Positions 32,008 to 62,600 of a stretch of 64,000 nt of DNA are shown in pieces. This DNA comes from Corticium candelabrum (taxonomy: Eukaryota; Porifera; Homoscleromorpha; Homosclerophorida; Plakinidae). Below the pieces are notes generated by a model. The model searched no databases. It was not told the DNA's origin and saw nothing but the letters and a program-made list of their open reading frames with translations. Numbering within the stretch: position 1 is the first letter of the stretch; each line of letters starts with the position of its first letter. The stretch is from contig NC_085095.1 of assembly GCF_963422355.1 (NCBI RefSeq), positions 6,091,327 through 6,155,326 on the forward strand, read 5' to 3'. Made by a program: the position numbers and the translations under genes.

Positions 32008-32250
32008 AGGAGGGACTGGCTGTACGAGACTATCGCAAGCCAGGCTCTTCCGCGGAGTAGCTGAGCTAAACGCGCGTGAATCACACGAGGATCTAGAAGA
32101 AGGAGCTTTTGCTGTTCTCGCGCGCGCTGGAGCAATTCTGGCAAAAGCTCCTCCTTTTAGCGTGCGTGACTGCGCGGCGCGAACATGCCTGGCTTGCGAG
32201 GCTACATGTCTCCTAAAAAGGGGAGGGACTGGCTGCGCGAGACGATTGAG
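32008..32250. repeat. MITE-like GC-rich block
   Basis: GGGACTGGCTGTACGAGAC near 32013 recurs as GGGACTGGCTGCGCGAGAC near 32225. Inside, GCAAGCCAGGC faces GCCTGGCTTGC, and GGAGCTTTTGC faces GCAAAAGCTCC. Paired short repeats like these suggest a compound or partly deleted MITE. Confidence 0.55.
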
Positions 32251-32697
32251 TATTCTGGTTCATGAATAGCAAGATATGGATGGTGGCGCATTGGGCAAGA
32301 AAAGAAGGACCTACACTATGCATACAGCGAAACATCCGATCGTAACATGTACAGATAGGCTAGACTGGTTGCAAGTAACTCAAGCGCAGATAATTATACA
32401 GTGCAGTTATTCTCTTGACTAAAAGTTAGCTAATTCAATTCGGTGCAATACAGCTCTAGTCTCTTTACTACCAACTTTGTATAAGTTAATTAGCTAATTT
32501 TTTAACAAATAATACAGTTTGTAACTCAAGTGCAATACAGTTGACTACCAACTCTGCTGCTAATTTTTCAACAAATAATATATCGTTTGTACTTCCGGTC
32601 CGAAGCAGTTTTATTATTAATCAGTCACGTGACAACTAAGTGTCGTCATGATGCCAACAACAATAAAGATCTAGACGTGTGATATAATGCCGGGCCG

Positions 32698-34476
32698 ATG
32701 GCGAGCAGCTTCGTATTCCGCTCCGACACCTCGTGTCCAGAGCTAGTGAGAGAGGTCTTTCTGTCGCGCGGCTTCCGCGAATTCGAAGAGAAAGAGGACG
32801 ACGACCTGACAGGCTGGAACATTTTCTGGCGCTCGTCTCACTTCTGTTTACGCTATCACCACGAATTACGTCCCTACCAGCGTCTCACCCATTTCCCCAA
32901 GTCGAGCACAATAACGCGCAAGGACGGCCTTCTTCGCTCTCTACGGCGCATGCAGGCAGTATACGGTCGCACCGTCTATGACTATTTCCCGGATGGCTAC
33001 ATACTACCCAACGACTACACGAAATTCGTCGAGGCCTGTCGTCGTCACTCATCGCGGCTATGGATCTGTAAGCCCGCCGACCTGTCGCGTGGGCGTGGCA
33101 TCTCGTTGCTACGCGACATGAATGAATTGACCTATGACGGTCCGTCTGTGGTGCAGAGATACATTTGTGACCCTCTGCTCGTCTCTGGTTACAAATTCGA
33201 TCTTCGTCTCTATGTTGCTGTCGTCTCCTTTCAGCCGCTTACCATTTATATCCACGAGGAGGGTCTGGCTCGATTCGCTACCGAAAAGTTTAATCTCTCA
33301 TCACTGCACAATGTGTATTCCCATCTTACGAATACATCGATTAATAAGTATTCGCCGACTTACGCACAGGGAAAGGAGGGTATCGGATGCGGCTGCAAGT
33401 GGACGCTTGGCCAGCTTCGGTCCTATTTAGCCGGACTAGAACGCGACGAACCGCTTCTCTGGCAGAGAATTACTCGTATCGTCATGTTGACGTTGTTGGC
33501 TCAGATGCCTCTTGTGCCGTTGGTTCATAATTGTGTTGAACTGTACGGGTTCGACGTTCTCATCGATGAGCAAATGAAGCCGTGGTTATTGGAGGTTAAC
33601 TTTTCGCCGGCTCTACACTGTGATTGTCGAGTCGATGTGATGGTGAAGAAACCGTTACTTAATGATCTCATCGATTTGTTGGGGTTGAGGAATGTGGACA
33701 AGATACCGCTCGGTGTGGGATCAAAAGCGAAAACACGAACAACGTCGTCTGTCGTTTCACGGTCGCAGAATGTAAGCAGGATGACGTCTGCTAGAAAAAA
33801 GTCACAATCTTTACCGTCTCGTCAGTTGGGCAATTTTTGTTCACGCCCAAAGACTCAGACGCAGAGAAGGCACTGGACAGATGTTCAAGAAACAGGCAGA
33901 GTCGCATCGAGCAAACGGCGATTACTCACCGCGTGTCTGTCGTCGACACTTCGATTCAGTTTACACCCTAGCCGAACAACGAGACGTACATCGGGGACTA
34001 CCAGAGCACACGCTCACTCAGCAAGACATCCTCATGTCGTTCAGAGTACAAACCATTCTGTACCTCATTTGGGGACAACAGAATGTGATGAGACGTCTGT
34101 GGGTATTTCTTCATTCGAAGACAGATCGAACAAGTCTAGTTTCTCACAGCCAAATCCGAGTCATGTGACCTATAATAATACCGACGATTTGTCGACAACA
34201 CCATTCTTATATGGAACTACAAGTGACATAAACCGATTTCCAGACGGATGCACGAACACCGTGTATGGAGACGGATTACCCAAAACCCGATTTCACGGTG
34301 TGAACGAAACAAGAAAACTGCCGTCGCGAGTCGGTGGCTTTGTCCTCGTCTTTCCATTCAACGAAGCTACGAGGAGAGCATCGTGTGCAACGACGTTGGA
34401 CATTCGAGTTATTACTCAGGAAATTCAGAAAGAGGTGAAACAAGGATCGACACGGTGGGCTCCATTATTACTCTAA
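32698..34476 (+). CDS. TTLL2: Tubulin tyrosine ligase-like glutamylase, TTLL2-like
   Basis: A single uninterrupted exon of 592 codons starting at ATG 32698. Residues about 35-335 are a TTL domain with an ATP-grasp fold: LWICKPADLSRGRGI near 121-135, VVQRYICDPLL near 151, YKFDLRLYV, the HNVYSHLTNTSIN motif, GCKWTL, and CVELYGFDVLIDEQMKPWLLEV with the NFSPAL metal and ATP site. The match to TTLL2, including its YIHEEGLARFATEKF block, is close in order and spacing. TTLL enzymes ligate glutamate to tubulin in axonemes. The C-terminal ~250 residues are basic, Ser/Thr-rich and low in predicted structure. No introns interrupt it, unlike its many-exon neighbours. Assignment to TTLL2 rather than a sister paralogue is from recalled motif similarity. 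Confidence 0.85.
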   Translation: MASSFVFRSDTSCPELVREVFLSRGFREFEEKEDDDLTGWNIFWRSSHFCLRYHHELRPYQRLTHFPKSSTITRKDGLLRSLRRMQAVYGRTVYDYFPDGYILPNDYTKFVEACRRHSSRLWICKPADLSRGRGISLLRDMNELTYDGPSVVQRYICDPLLVSGYKFDLRLYVAVVSFQPLTIYIHEEGLARFATEKFNLSSLHNVYSHLTNTSINKYSPTYAQGKEGIGCGCKWTLGQLRSYLAGLERDEPLLWQRITRIVMLTLLAQMPLVPLVHNCVELYGFDVLIDEQMKPWLLEVNFSPALHCDCRVDVMVKKPLLNDLIDLLGLRNVDKIPLGVGSKAKTRTTSSVVSRSQNVSRMTSARKKSQSLPSRQLGNFCSRPKTQTQRRHWTDVQETGRVASSKRRLLTACLSSTLRFSLHPSRTTRRTSGTTRAHAHSARHPHVVQSTNHSVPHLGTTECDETSVGISSFEDRSNKSSFSQPNPSHVTYNNTDDLSTTPFLYGTTSDINRFPDGCTNTVYGDGLPKTRFHGVNETRKLPSRVGGFVLVFPFNEATRRASCATTLDIRVITQEIQKEVKQGSTRWAPLLL

Positions 34477-35769
34477 CATATAGCCGGTTGGTTGTCCGTG
34501 GAGCCGTTATATTTATCTATATAAGCAAGTGATGATTTACTTGTGCCGATGGGAGTTATTTCTTGAAATCAGTTTTGTAATAAAATGTCAAAGGAAATCT
34601 TTAGTATGTGTCCAGTACATACAGATGATAGTCTACAGCGCAAGGTATTTCCACGAAGGACAAACTGTAAGACTGCTTAGTTGTATTCAGTTGTTGTGAC
34701 GTCAAATTTTGCTCTTGCTCTCGTCATCTACCGTATTTCCTTGAACAGTAACCCGTGGATCTGATCAGTTTGAAAAATAGTAACCTAAGCTTGATTAGTA
34801 GCCCTGCTCGAATGGACCTGATCAGATTGAAAAATAGTAACCCGTGCTCGATTAGTAGCCTATGCCTTGAATCAATGCCAGATACTGCGAGGACATTATG
34901 GTTTTTGATATTGAGGACACTGAGTAAACTACCAGTCGTGACTAGGGGTTACCATAACTTGACAGTGTTGAGTGTGTTCGGTTCCTCTTAAACTTCAACT
35001 TGAACCATGATAGCAAACATTGAAAAATAGTAACCCGTGTTCGAGTAGTAACCCTGTCTAGATAGTAACCTGTGGGTTTAGACTGTATAGTGGCCATTGT
35101 TAACCATACTAGAGTAGATGGTTTGTGCTGTCAAGTGGGTAGGTGCAACTTATGTCACCTTTCATTTTGTCTGGAGTTGCCTAGCCTCAGTGCTCCAAAG
35201 CATTGCAGTATCCAGTACAGGGTTATCCTGGTCCATGTCTCTAGCAAGTGATTCAAAGCAACGAAAAACGTTTTCATTCATGGGTACAAATTTGTACAAT
35301 AATTAACATAAAAATTAATTAATTAATTAACTAATTTATAAGTAATTAATATAAAAAGGTGATATTAATATCAACTAGGTCTGGGTAAAAATTCTGGCTA
35401 CACTGCTGATGTTATTGTTTGCATTGCAGGCATTTTGTCTGTAATTCTTTGTTGTTGTTGTTGTTGTTGTTGTTCCCTCTCATACAATTGAACACCATTC
35501 CTACAAATTTCTCAATATAATTAATTAAAGGATTACACCTACAATATAAACGAATCACGAATGTACAGATTATTTCACTCTCAAAAATTATTAAACGGTA
35601 TAAAGCCGCAGGTATCACCCGGTAGATACTGTCTATACAACAGACCAGATGTTACACTCATCATCCAGTCCTCATCAGGTACAGTCCTATAGGACCTCAC
35701 ATGCAGTCAATGTTCTCAACACACAGAGAACTCCATGTCGATATGAAACGTTAATAGGACTCTCTCGTG
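34477..35769. other. Intergenic, repeat-bearing
   Basis: TTLL2-like 3' flank with AATAAA at 34580-34585, a degenerate minisatellite or MITE (34729-35070), a TTAATTAA-rich stretch (35300-35360), and a (GTT)n run (35452-35473). No gene supported. Confidence 0.5.
34729..35070. repeat. Degenerate repeat: TTGAAAAATAGTAACCCGTG units
   Basis: The unit TGAAAAATAGTAACC(C)GTG...CGA(T/G)TAGTA(A/G)CC occurs at about 34769, 34828 and 35020, with shorter fragments between. It is led by CTACCGTATTTCCTTGAA, which resembles the terminus of widespread invertebrate MITEs. No matching right end was found. Confidence 0.65.
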
Positions 35770-36009
35770 TCACGTTGCTCTTTTGTTCTTTTCTATTCTT
35801 GCTCTGTCTCTTTCTCTACGAGCTCTGATACCGACCACAAAGCTTCCCAAAGCAGCAGCCAACATCAACGACGTGTAGAGACCAATTCGAAAACGACTTG
35901 CCGCTTTGTCGTACGTGCTAGCGCTGATTGTGTGCGGAATCGCCTCTCCAGGCTTTACAACGCGCGTAATGCGAAGCAGGAACCTGTTGAACGGACTCAA
36001 ACTCGACAT
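35770..36009 (-). CDS. FAM162 (UPF0389)-like mitochondrial membrane protein
   Basis: A 79-aa frame on the minus strand from ATG at 36009. It has NRFLLRITRVVKPGEAIPHT, then AASRFRIGLYTSLMLAAALG, a membrane helix at about 47-65, and a basic tail GIRARRERDRARIEKNKR. The order (short basic lead, IP.TIS, K/R-rich turn, single helix, GKKAARR-like tail) matches FAM162/UPF0389, whose vertebrate members sit in mitochondria. At 79 aa it is shorter than vertebrate FAM162A (about 150), so an upstream 5' exon is possible, though a stop lies 3 codons before the ATG. It is divergent from UTP14, with start codons 57 bases apart. Confidence 0.65.
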   Translation of the reverse strand: MSSLSPFNRFLLRITRVVKPGEAIPHTISASTYDKAASRFRIGLYTSLMLAAALGSFVVGIRARRERDRARIEKNKRAT

Positions 36010-36066
36010 CAGTGGCTAGTTGAATTTAATGCTGTAGACAATCTAGTTTCCCGGATAATAAGCCTA

Positions 36067-46533
<10,467 letters not shown>

Positions 46534-46539
46534 TCTATC

Positions 46540-46545
46540 AATAAA
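46540..46545 (+). terminator. UTP14 polyadenylation signal
   Basis: AATAAA six bases after the UTP14 stop; a second AATAAA-like motif (AAATAAAAT) follows at about 46562. The 3' UTR would be very short. Confidence 0.6.
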
Positions 46546-46741
46546 GTGTTTTGCAGATATAAAATAAAATTTGTCGACTAAAAAGTTGTTATGCAGAGTA
46601 TGTGCGCAGCTACCGGTTGGGATTTGAGACTTACACTAGCCACACCTAGCGTGCGTGCATTTAGTAGGAGCGCGCGCTAGAGGTTTGAGACATACGGGCA
46701 TCTTTAACACTAGACCGCGCATGTGCGGATAGGGACACAAC

Positions 46742-47105
46742 ATGGTTCGTTTTATTCGCTCTGGTCGACGACTTCTGCAGGTTTTAGGTAATTTAATAAT
46801 TTAAATGTTAGAAATAGATTAACATTTAATTTTTAGGGCCTCAACGTGTGCGCTCATCTCTGATGGGAGGCGGAGGGCCGGGCTGTGTGCCTATTCAAGC
46901 TCCTCTGAGTGTCCGCATGCGTGCTCTGAGACGATTCGATAATCGATTTGGACTTCGGTTGTGGACTAGTCTCGAAGGACTGACCGTTGCCGCACTGGAT
47001 AGCGACGTGCCAACCAACCTGACAGAAATGCTGACCAATTTGATTGGTCTACGAACATTTAAATATTGGGACTTAGGAATGGAAATTGTCAGAGATACGG
47101 AATGA
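46742..47105 (+). CDS. Unrecognised small protein, probably mitochondrial
   Basis: Two exons, 46742-46787 and 46837-47105, with a 49-nt intron (G|GTAATT ... TTTTTAG|GG), give 104 aa in frame. The N-terminus MVRFIRSGRRLLQVLG is basic and amphipathic without acidic residues, which suits a mitochondrial presequence. The rest includes CVPIQAPLSVRMRALRRFDN, LRLWTSLEGLTVAALDSD and LIGLRTFKYWDLGMEIVRD. No membrane segment. I do not recognise the family. It starts 208 bases after UTP14 on the same strand. The very short intron and tight spacing fit the compact style of the region. Confidence 0.6.
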
Positions 47106-56666
<9,561 letters not shown>

Positions 56667-57328
56667 TTTGTTACAATCCTGTTTGATCGTGTTTACTTGT
56701 TTATGAGTGGAATAATGGAGATATTTGGTCTATGTTTTTTGACACAAAATCTACTCGTTTATTCGTCGTTTCTAAAGGTCTAGAGGAGGACAAAAAGACA
56801 GTCTTACTGCCTACATGACACTATGCACACTTGCCACTGTTGTATGTGCATGCGTTGTGGCCCTACTTTCAACATACAATGTTTCACAAACCTTATCAAT
56901 GTCATCATTATTATTGTTGCGTCATCATGACGTCAGCAGCAGCATGTTTTTGTCTAAATCAGTTTCCTAATTTTTTAGGTGTACTTGTAACACCTACAGT
57001 AGTATGTGACAACATAAACAGTATAGGTTATAATTGTAATTGTAAGTTAGTCACGTGATGTGTGTAAGTATAAGTGAGTGTGATATTAACCAGCAGTAAC
57101 ATATTGCACACTTGCTGTGCAATACGTCGTACACCATCTCGATACATGCTCTGGTCACACGCCACGTGACGATGGTATCCTACCACATTACACCTACCTG
57201 AAATGATGTAGATATAGAAAGCATAGCTTTTACAGACTATAGTATGAAGTTACTGCTTGATATTAACAGATATCTACTATTAATATGAGATGTATATTAT
57301 TTTATTTTATTGATATATATCTACATGT
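56667..57328. other. Intergenic after TyrRS, with dispersed repeat copy 2 (57046-57185)
   Basis: TyrRS 3' UTR region, then unique AT-rich sequence. 57046-57185 is the second copy of the repeat at 9363-9505 and has the same CACGTGA-type inverted ends. No gene supported. Confidence 0.55.
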
Positions 57329-58664
57329 CTAGGGTAGGTGTACCTAATTGTGGACACTCCCCCTAATTTGAGTTGCAAACGCTGTTGATCTGGTAACCTG
57401 CAATGGAGAGAGAGGGAAACATGTCCGATGCATGCACCAATGTCTAAGCTTTGTAACAATACCTGTACGCTAGCACACTAGCAAAATATACGGGATAACG
57501 TCTGTGAACAGCCCAAATGGGGGTTTGGGACTATATCCTAATTGTGGACACTTGTTTCTCCGCCACAGAAAGCGACTTGGTCTGAGTAACAGCTAGACTA
57601 GATACCTGAATGGTTTCCTCACAAGCTGCTATTTTGGGCCGTAATCACAACCATGTTCTGTGGTGTATCACCACGATTCACCTGCAAAATTGACTGTTAC
57701 CACCTACAAGGTTCCTCCCATCATGTACAAATTCGAGGTATATCTTTTGTTGGATCATGAAAGTGCCCTGACGTTGGTTAAGCAATTATTGAGTACCTTG
57801 GTAAAGTTTTGAACCTAGTTATGTTGACTGTAACGTGCTAGAGAAGCGCATTAATTAATTAAGTGCATATGGAGCGAACGTGTAATTCCAGCCCAGCAAG
57901 CACTTGAATATCTTCACTCATACTAGATCTAGACATCAGTAATCCACTTACAATCTAGCTGTTTAAATTTCACTGCTACTACATCTGGCCACAATAGGGT
58001 ATGAAATGAGAACGAACAAAGTAGGTGGAATGTCAATATCAGCGACATTTGTAATCCAGTCAGAATTTGACTGTCTTTACTGCTACTAGATCTGGCAACA
58101 ATAAGGCACAAAATGAAAACCTACAAACTCACCTAGGATAGGTGGAATTAAGGTCAAAACTACCTAGTCTGATATCAATAGTCAGCTCCACCAGCAACAC
58201 AAAAGACAATAGAACCAGTTTACAGTTCAGACGTTCATCTAAACATGATTGATTGTCTCCTGCATTGTATTGTAGACAGAACACTTGGTTTCTGCAAAAC
58301 TTGAAAGGCACGACACTATTTTACACAGAGGTGATACACCACAGAACATGGTTTTGATCCTGGCCCAAAATGCCAGCTTGTGAGGCAACCATTCAGGTAT
58401 CTAGTCCAGCTGTCACTCAGGCTCAGTCGCTTTCTGTGATGGAGAAAATACACCCTGCATCTGGGCTGTTTACAGACGTTATATATATCCTGTATATTGT
58501 GCTAGTGGGCTAGCTGATGTTGTGCGATTCTAGTCGTACAGGTACCTTCACGAACCTTAGACATTGGTGCATATATCGAACATGATTTCCTGTCTCTTCG
58601 TGCAGGCTACTAGAGAAAACAGCGATTGTATCTCAAATTACCGGGGAGTGTCACTTACCCTATG
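57329..58664. mobile_element. Foldback element with ~340-bp diverged inverted arms
   Basis: 57331-57690 and the reverse complement of 58330-58664 align along their length: ACACTCCCC near both ends, TGCACCAATGTCTAAG, AACGTCTGT.AACAGCCCA, ACAGAAAGCGACT, AGACTAGATACCTGAATGGTT-type, and AACCATGTTCTGTGGTGTATCACC-type blocks. The outer tips are AGGGTAGGTG and its counterpart. The ~640-base centre holds an imperfect direct repeat (about 57956-58040 and 58066-58150). No transposase frame is seen. Confidence 0.75.
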
Positions 58665-58795
58665 TAGATGTATAGAGTGTATGCATGTGCAAAACAAACG
58701 TGTCCACTTACAGTAGTGAATGAGTGCCTAACAGTATGTATTTTAGTCAACATTGCATGCTGTGTTTCTGAGATGGTTGTGAGTGGAACTTGTTT

Positions 58796-59614
58796 TCAAT
58801 TGTCATTCATGAATAACAGAAAGAAAAACATCAGTGTAACTGCCAGATCTACAAAGCCGTCATATGCAACCAGACAAATCCACATCAACCATCTGCCTAC
58901 ACTAACCGGAATTCCAATAAACGAACTCAAATATACAACTATAGATGCAGCTATGTCAATCTTCTTGCTAACTCTGACTCCAATACATCTTCCAAATCTT
59001 GTAGAAAGCAAAATAATAGTAGGAATGTATACAGACAGGAGTCCAAAGAGAATACTGTGACCAAGCCATGAAGGACTGATCCACATGGCTCGTAGCATAT
59101 CGGGATGCTCTTGAGCCAAGTGATATGACAAGCCGACGAGAAAGACCGTCACAGCACGCAGCAAGGGCGAGAGAAGATAGGCATCCGATGATTTTGTTTG
59201 TTTTTCATCAGACGCCTCAACAGCAGAGTCATGAGATTCTCTGTGGTCACTCTGTGTGGCAAAGTCAGATGGAGTGAGTGTATCACTAGAACGTGCGTCA
59301 AGATCTTGAAATTTTCTCTCCAATTCTGCCTCTTTGTCTTCTCGGATAGTATGCTCGACGGTTAGTGTTTTTACTATCTCCTTCTGTGTTCTACTATCCA
59401 ATTGGTAAACAGAACTTTCCTTTCCAGTTTCTTCTTTCTTCCCGTTTTCTGTTTCTAATGTCGTAGATCGGCCGGTGACAAACCGCATACGTTTTTCTGC
59501 GTTCGCCAGTATCTTTCTGCGTCTCGCCTCTGCCTTCGATCTCACGTTCTCGGCATCAAGAGCTGAAGAAGACGCCGCCATTGCAAAACTCATTGGCACG
59601 TGACTGCTCGTCAC
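58796..59614 (-). CDS. CAMLG: CAMLG / GET2-like tail-anchored protein insertion receptor
   Basis: A single exon of 272 codons on the minus strand from ATG 59614; a second Met at 59581 (MAASSSALDAEN) has a better context and gives 261 aa. AEARRRKILANAEKRM is the positively charged GET3/TRC40-binding motif of the Get2/CAML N-terminus. A long acidic, probably disordered linker follows, then membrane segments near RAVTVFLVGLSYHLA, HSILFGLLSVYIPTIILL, and two more towards the C-terminus (ASIVVYLSSFIGIPV; LAVTLMFFFLLFM). CAML with WRB/GET1 inserts tail-anchored proteins into the ER membrane. Length and layout fit (human CAMLG is 296 aa). It is divergent from the PET gene. Confidence 0.85.
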   Translation of the reverse strand: MTSSHVPMSFAMAASSSALDAENVRSKAEARRRKILANAEKRMRFVTGRSTTLETENGKKEETGKESSVYQLDSRTQKEIVKTLTVEHTIREDKEAELERKFQDLDARSSDTLTPSDFATQSDHRESHDSAVEASDEKQTKSSDAYLLSPLLRAVTVFLVGLSYHLAQEHPDMLRAMWISPSWLGHSILFGLLSVYIPTIILLSTRFGRCIGVRVSKKIDIAASIVVYLSSFIGIPVSVGRWLMWICLVAYDGFVDLAVTLMFFFLLFMNDN

Positions 59615-59670
59615 ACGTGACCTTATAAGCTTACTGTAGAAAGCGCGCTAGAACCGGAAGCCCATTGGCG
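59582..59670. promoter_or_regulatory. Divergent promoter between CAMLG and PET gene
   Basis: With CAMLG starting at 59581, 89 bases separate the start codons. Two CACGTGA-type palindromes (GCACGTGAC and CACACGTGACC) lie 16 bases apart and could bind bHLH or bZIP factors. That is inferred from motif shape alone. Confidence 0.45.
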
Positions 59671-62600
59671 ATGTCTGTTTCCACGGGTTCTGACATTCGC
59701 CACTTCTCCTCTGTCAAATCGATTCAGGAGATTCACAAGCGAGCGCTACGCAAGGTAAAACAATGCGCGTTCTTCAGGCATCCGGAAGAGAAACCCTACC
59801 GCGATTGCGTTCTCGGAAATCTCTCATTTGTCGCTCTGTTATCGTAAGCGTTGTGTTCTAGGGCATCTTGCTACAAGATGTGGACAAAGGTAACCCATGT
59901 GTAGCCTGTGGGGACAAGTGTCCGGGATTTGAGCTTCACGTCTGGAGGTAAAGTGTTCTATTTCATTCGTTCGTGGAGGCTAGTCATTCCTAATTGATTT
60001 CTCGAGCAGAAAGGTCTGTCAACATTGTCGGTGTTCGAAGGATAACCACCGCTCTATGGCGCACGTTGACGAGGAAAGTGAAGAATTTCCGCGGCCGCCT
60101 CCGACATTCCGTTATAGACCAGTGACGGATGTAGTAGGAGGCAGGAGCGAAATAGTGGGCGAGAAAATACGTGAGAATGGTGAGAGAATACCAAACGGTG
60201 GCGCTCATGTGTTACACTCGAGTGGAGGTAACACGGACGAGGAGGTTAGAGACGAGACGAGAGATGTGGAGCAGATGGAAGTGAACACAGAGAAAACACA
60301 AGTGCAGAACCAAACGGTCGACGTTGGACTGACTGCCATGGAGGCTGCAGGCGACCTCCCTTCACTCGATACAAACTCATCAATTGTCGAGCCTCCCGTG
60401 GAACAAGTCGAGCTGTCGAAAAACGAGAAGGGTTTCGATGAGGCGACGATTTTAAGTCTCTTTGCTCCAGACGATGACAACCCAACAGCCGAACCGGTAG
60501 CGTCTAATAAAAGAGGTCAATTTGATCTACAGGCTGTGGCTCAAACAAATAAGGATGACGACCCTGAAGGCAGTAGTGATTTCGAAGGAACTGCTGTAGA
60601 TGCCGAGTCTCTGGGATTTATGTGGATACCTCAAGGTCTTACCAAGGATCAGGTGAGTTGGATGTGAGGTTGTCTTTGTTGGGTTCGGATGATCGAGTTA
60701 TGGGCGGCCATTATAACAACAGAATCACACACAAATGCAACAGTCTGTGAAACCAAACGATTCCTTGTGTGTGATGAACACACTTGTGCAATCAGAACAC
60801 CCAATTGTCCGTACACAGTTGCGCCAGAAAGGAAATATGGTACACAGTGTATATAGTCTTCTCTCCTGCCAGAACGTGTCTTGCTCAATTAGGTACAGAT
60901 GGGTACATACATACATACATACATACATACATACATAAGGCACTGAGCTGCTTACAGAGCATCCTGTCTTGCTTACTAAAGAAATAGTTTACTCGCTGTG
61001 AAAGCAGCTGTGTTGCTGAAGTCTGAGTTGTTTGTCTTAAACTGTTGTATTTAAACAAAATCAATACAGCAGGCATCTATCCAGAGATACAGCATCTTTA
61101 CCACTAGGTCCATCCAGGGTAGCAGGGTTGCAAATGACTGTAGGTTTTTTATCAAACAATTAAACCTAATGAGCTATTAAGTGATCATACTGCCTCTTGC
61201 TGAAACATGTTTATGCTGTTTTGTGCTTATGTCCTTTGTACCTTAGAGTGGCTATCTTATGTATTTATGTTTATGGCAGGGTTGACTTCTAATTGATTGT
61301 GTTGGATATTGCATATGAAAGCTGTTCAATGAGATGTTATAGAGAAAGTGTAATGCCCTTTGCATGCAGGTAATACTCGGGCAGGGCCATATGCTTTCCA
61401 CTTCTTGGTAGTAGTACATTCTCAACTACTCAACCAATTATTTATGTGTAAAGTTATTTATAAGTTGAGACGTTCGAGTTGCCACTAGTGTGTACTATTG
61501 GTGAGAGGTAGCGGGCAATCTTGCTGTGTACATGCTTGAGGTGCACGTAATAACAATTATGCTTGTAGGACTATGTGGTGGTCCCTGCTGAGTGGCAGTG
61601 AAACCGCCAGACACAACTGCAACCTATTCCATGATGACCAAGAAACGACTCAGGAAATGCATGCAGTGCTATTGGTTTCACACCAGGAGTGTATTGATTG
61701 TCATCAAGGAAGTTGTGGTGTGCCAGTAGTTCCATGACTCAGCTTGATGCCTGAGTTCAGTGGCCGCTGTGAATCTCCTCACCATGTGGTTGAGGTCTTG
61801 TCACCAGACTTAAGTATAACCTGATGTATTACATGTATTATGGAACTGCTACCAGACTAATGTGTAATTGATTATGAATATGAGAAGGATATGAGCTTGA
61901 AGCTCTTCCTGGTGGTGTTGTGGCTTCGAATTAAGTTTGGTTGCTTCCTATCTGTGGGTGCAATACAGCTTGGTTTGTTTTAATCTGGATACTCAACCTA
62001 AGTGGGTATATTTATGTATGAGGTTTTAGATGTGGGGTGTGATGTTAGGCTATGAGATACAAATGTCTGATGCATTAGGGAGTGGAATATAAGGCGAAAC
62101 TTAAATTTTAGGCATTCACTCTTAATTGATTTCAATAGCAAATAACTAAAGTAGTGACTATGATGCAACAAATAGAGAAATTGTTAGAAGAAAGGATTGT
62201 GAAATCGTAAACTGTTACAGTATTACGGTATTGTTATTTACACACTCACGCATCTGGGGATCATCCACTCTATAATTAGATCTTGCCTGCCATATGCATC
62301 TGGGGATCATCAACTCTATAATTAGATCTTGCCTGCTACTTCCGTCAGCTGTGTAGGGTTTTGGGTCACTCATTGATTCTCTACCTTCCATGCAATAACT
62401 TATACACCTTGGCCAATCATGTAGGTATGTCCAATCAAAGTAAAAGTGTGGTCGGTCGTGAGCACCAGTTGGTTGGTCAATGACCGATGACCGACTGTTA
62501 TATTCCACTCTGCATTACAGATATATTCCACTCTGCATTACAAATGTGATGCGTTCTCTGTAGCAGTAAAGGTAGCTTGTTTAGCTGTTTTATCGTTATC

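Larger units (their letters stand above)
31071..32697. other. Intergenic, repeat-bearing, upstream of TTLL2-like gene
   Basis: Includes an isolated start-codon exon candidate at 31195-31224 (MAISQSEESV followed by GTAAGT) for which I found no convincing second exon, a near-perfect hairpin (31821-31961), and a GC-rich repeat-like block (32008-32250). The final 100 bases are the TTLL2-like promoter side. Confidence 0.45.
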
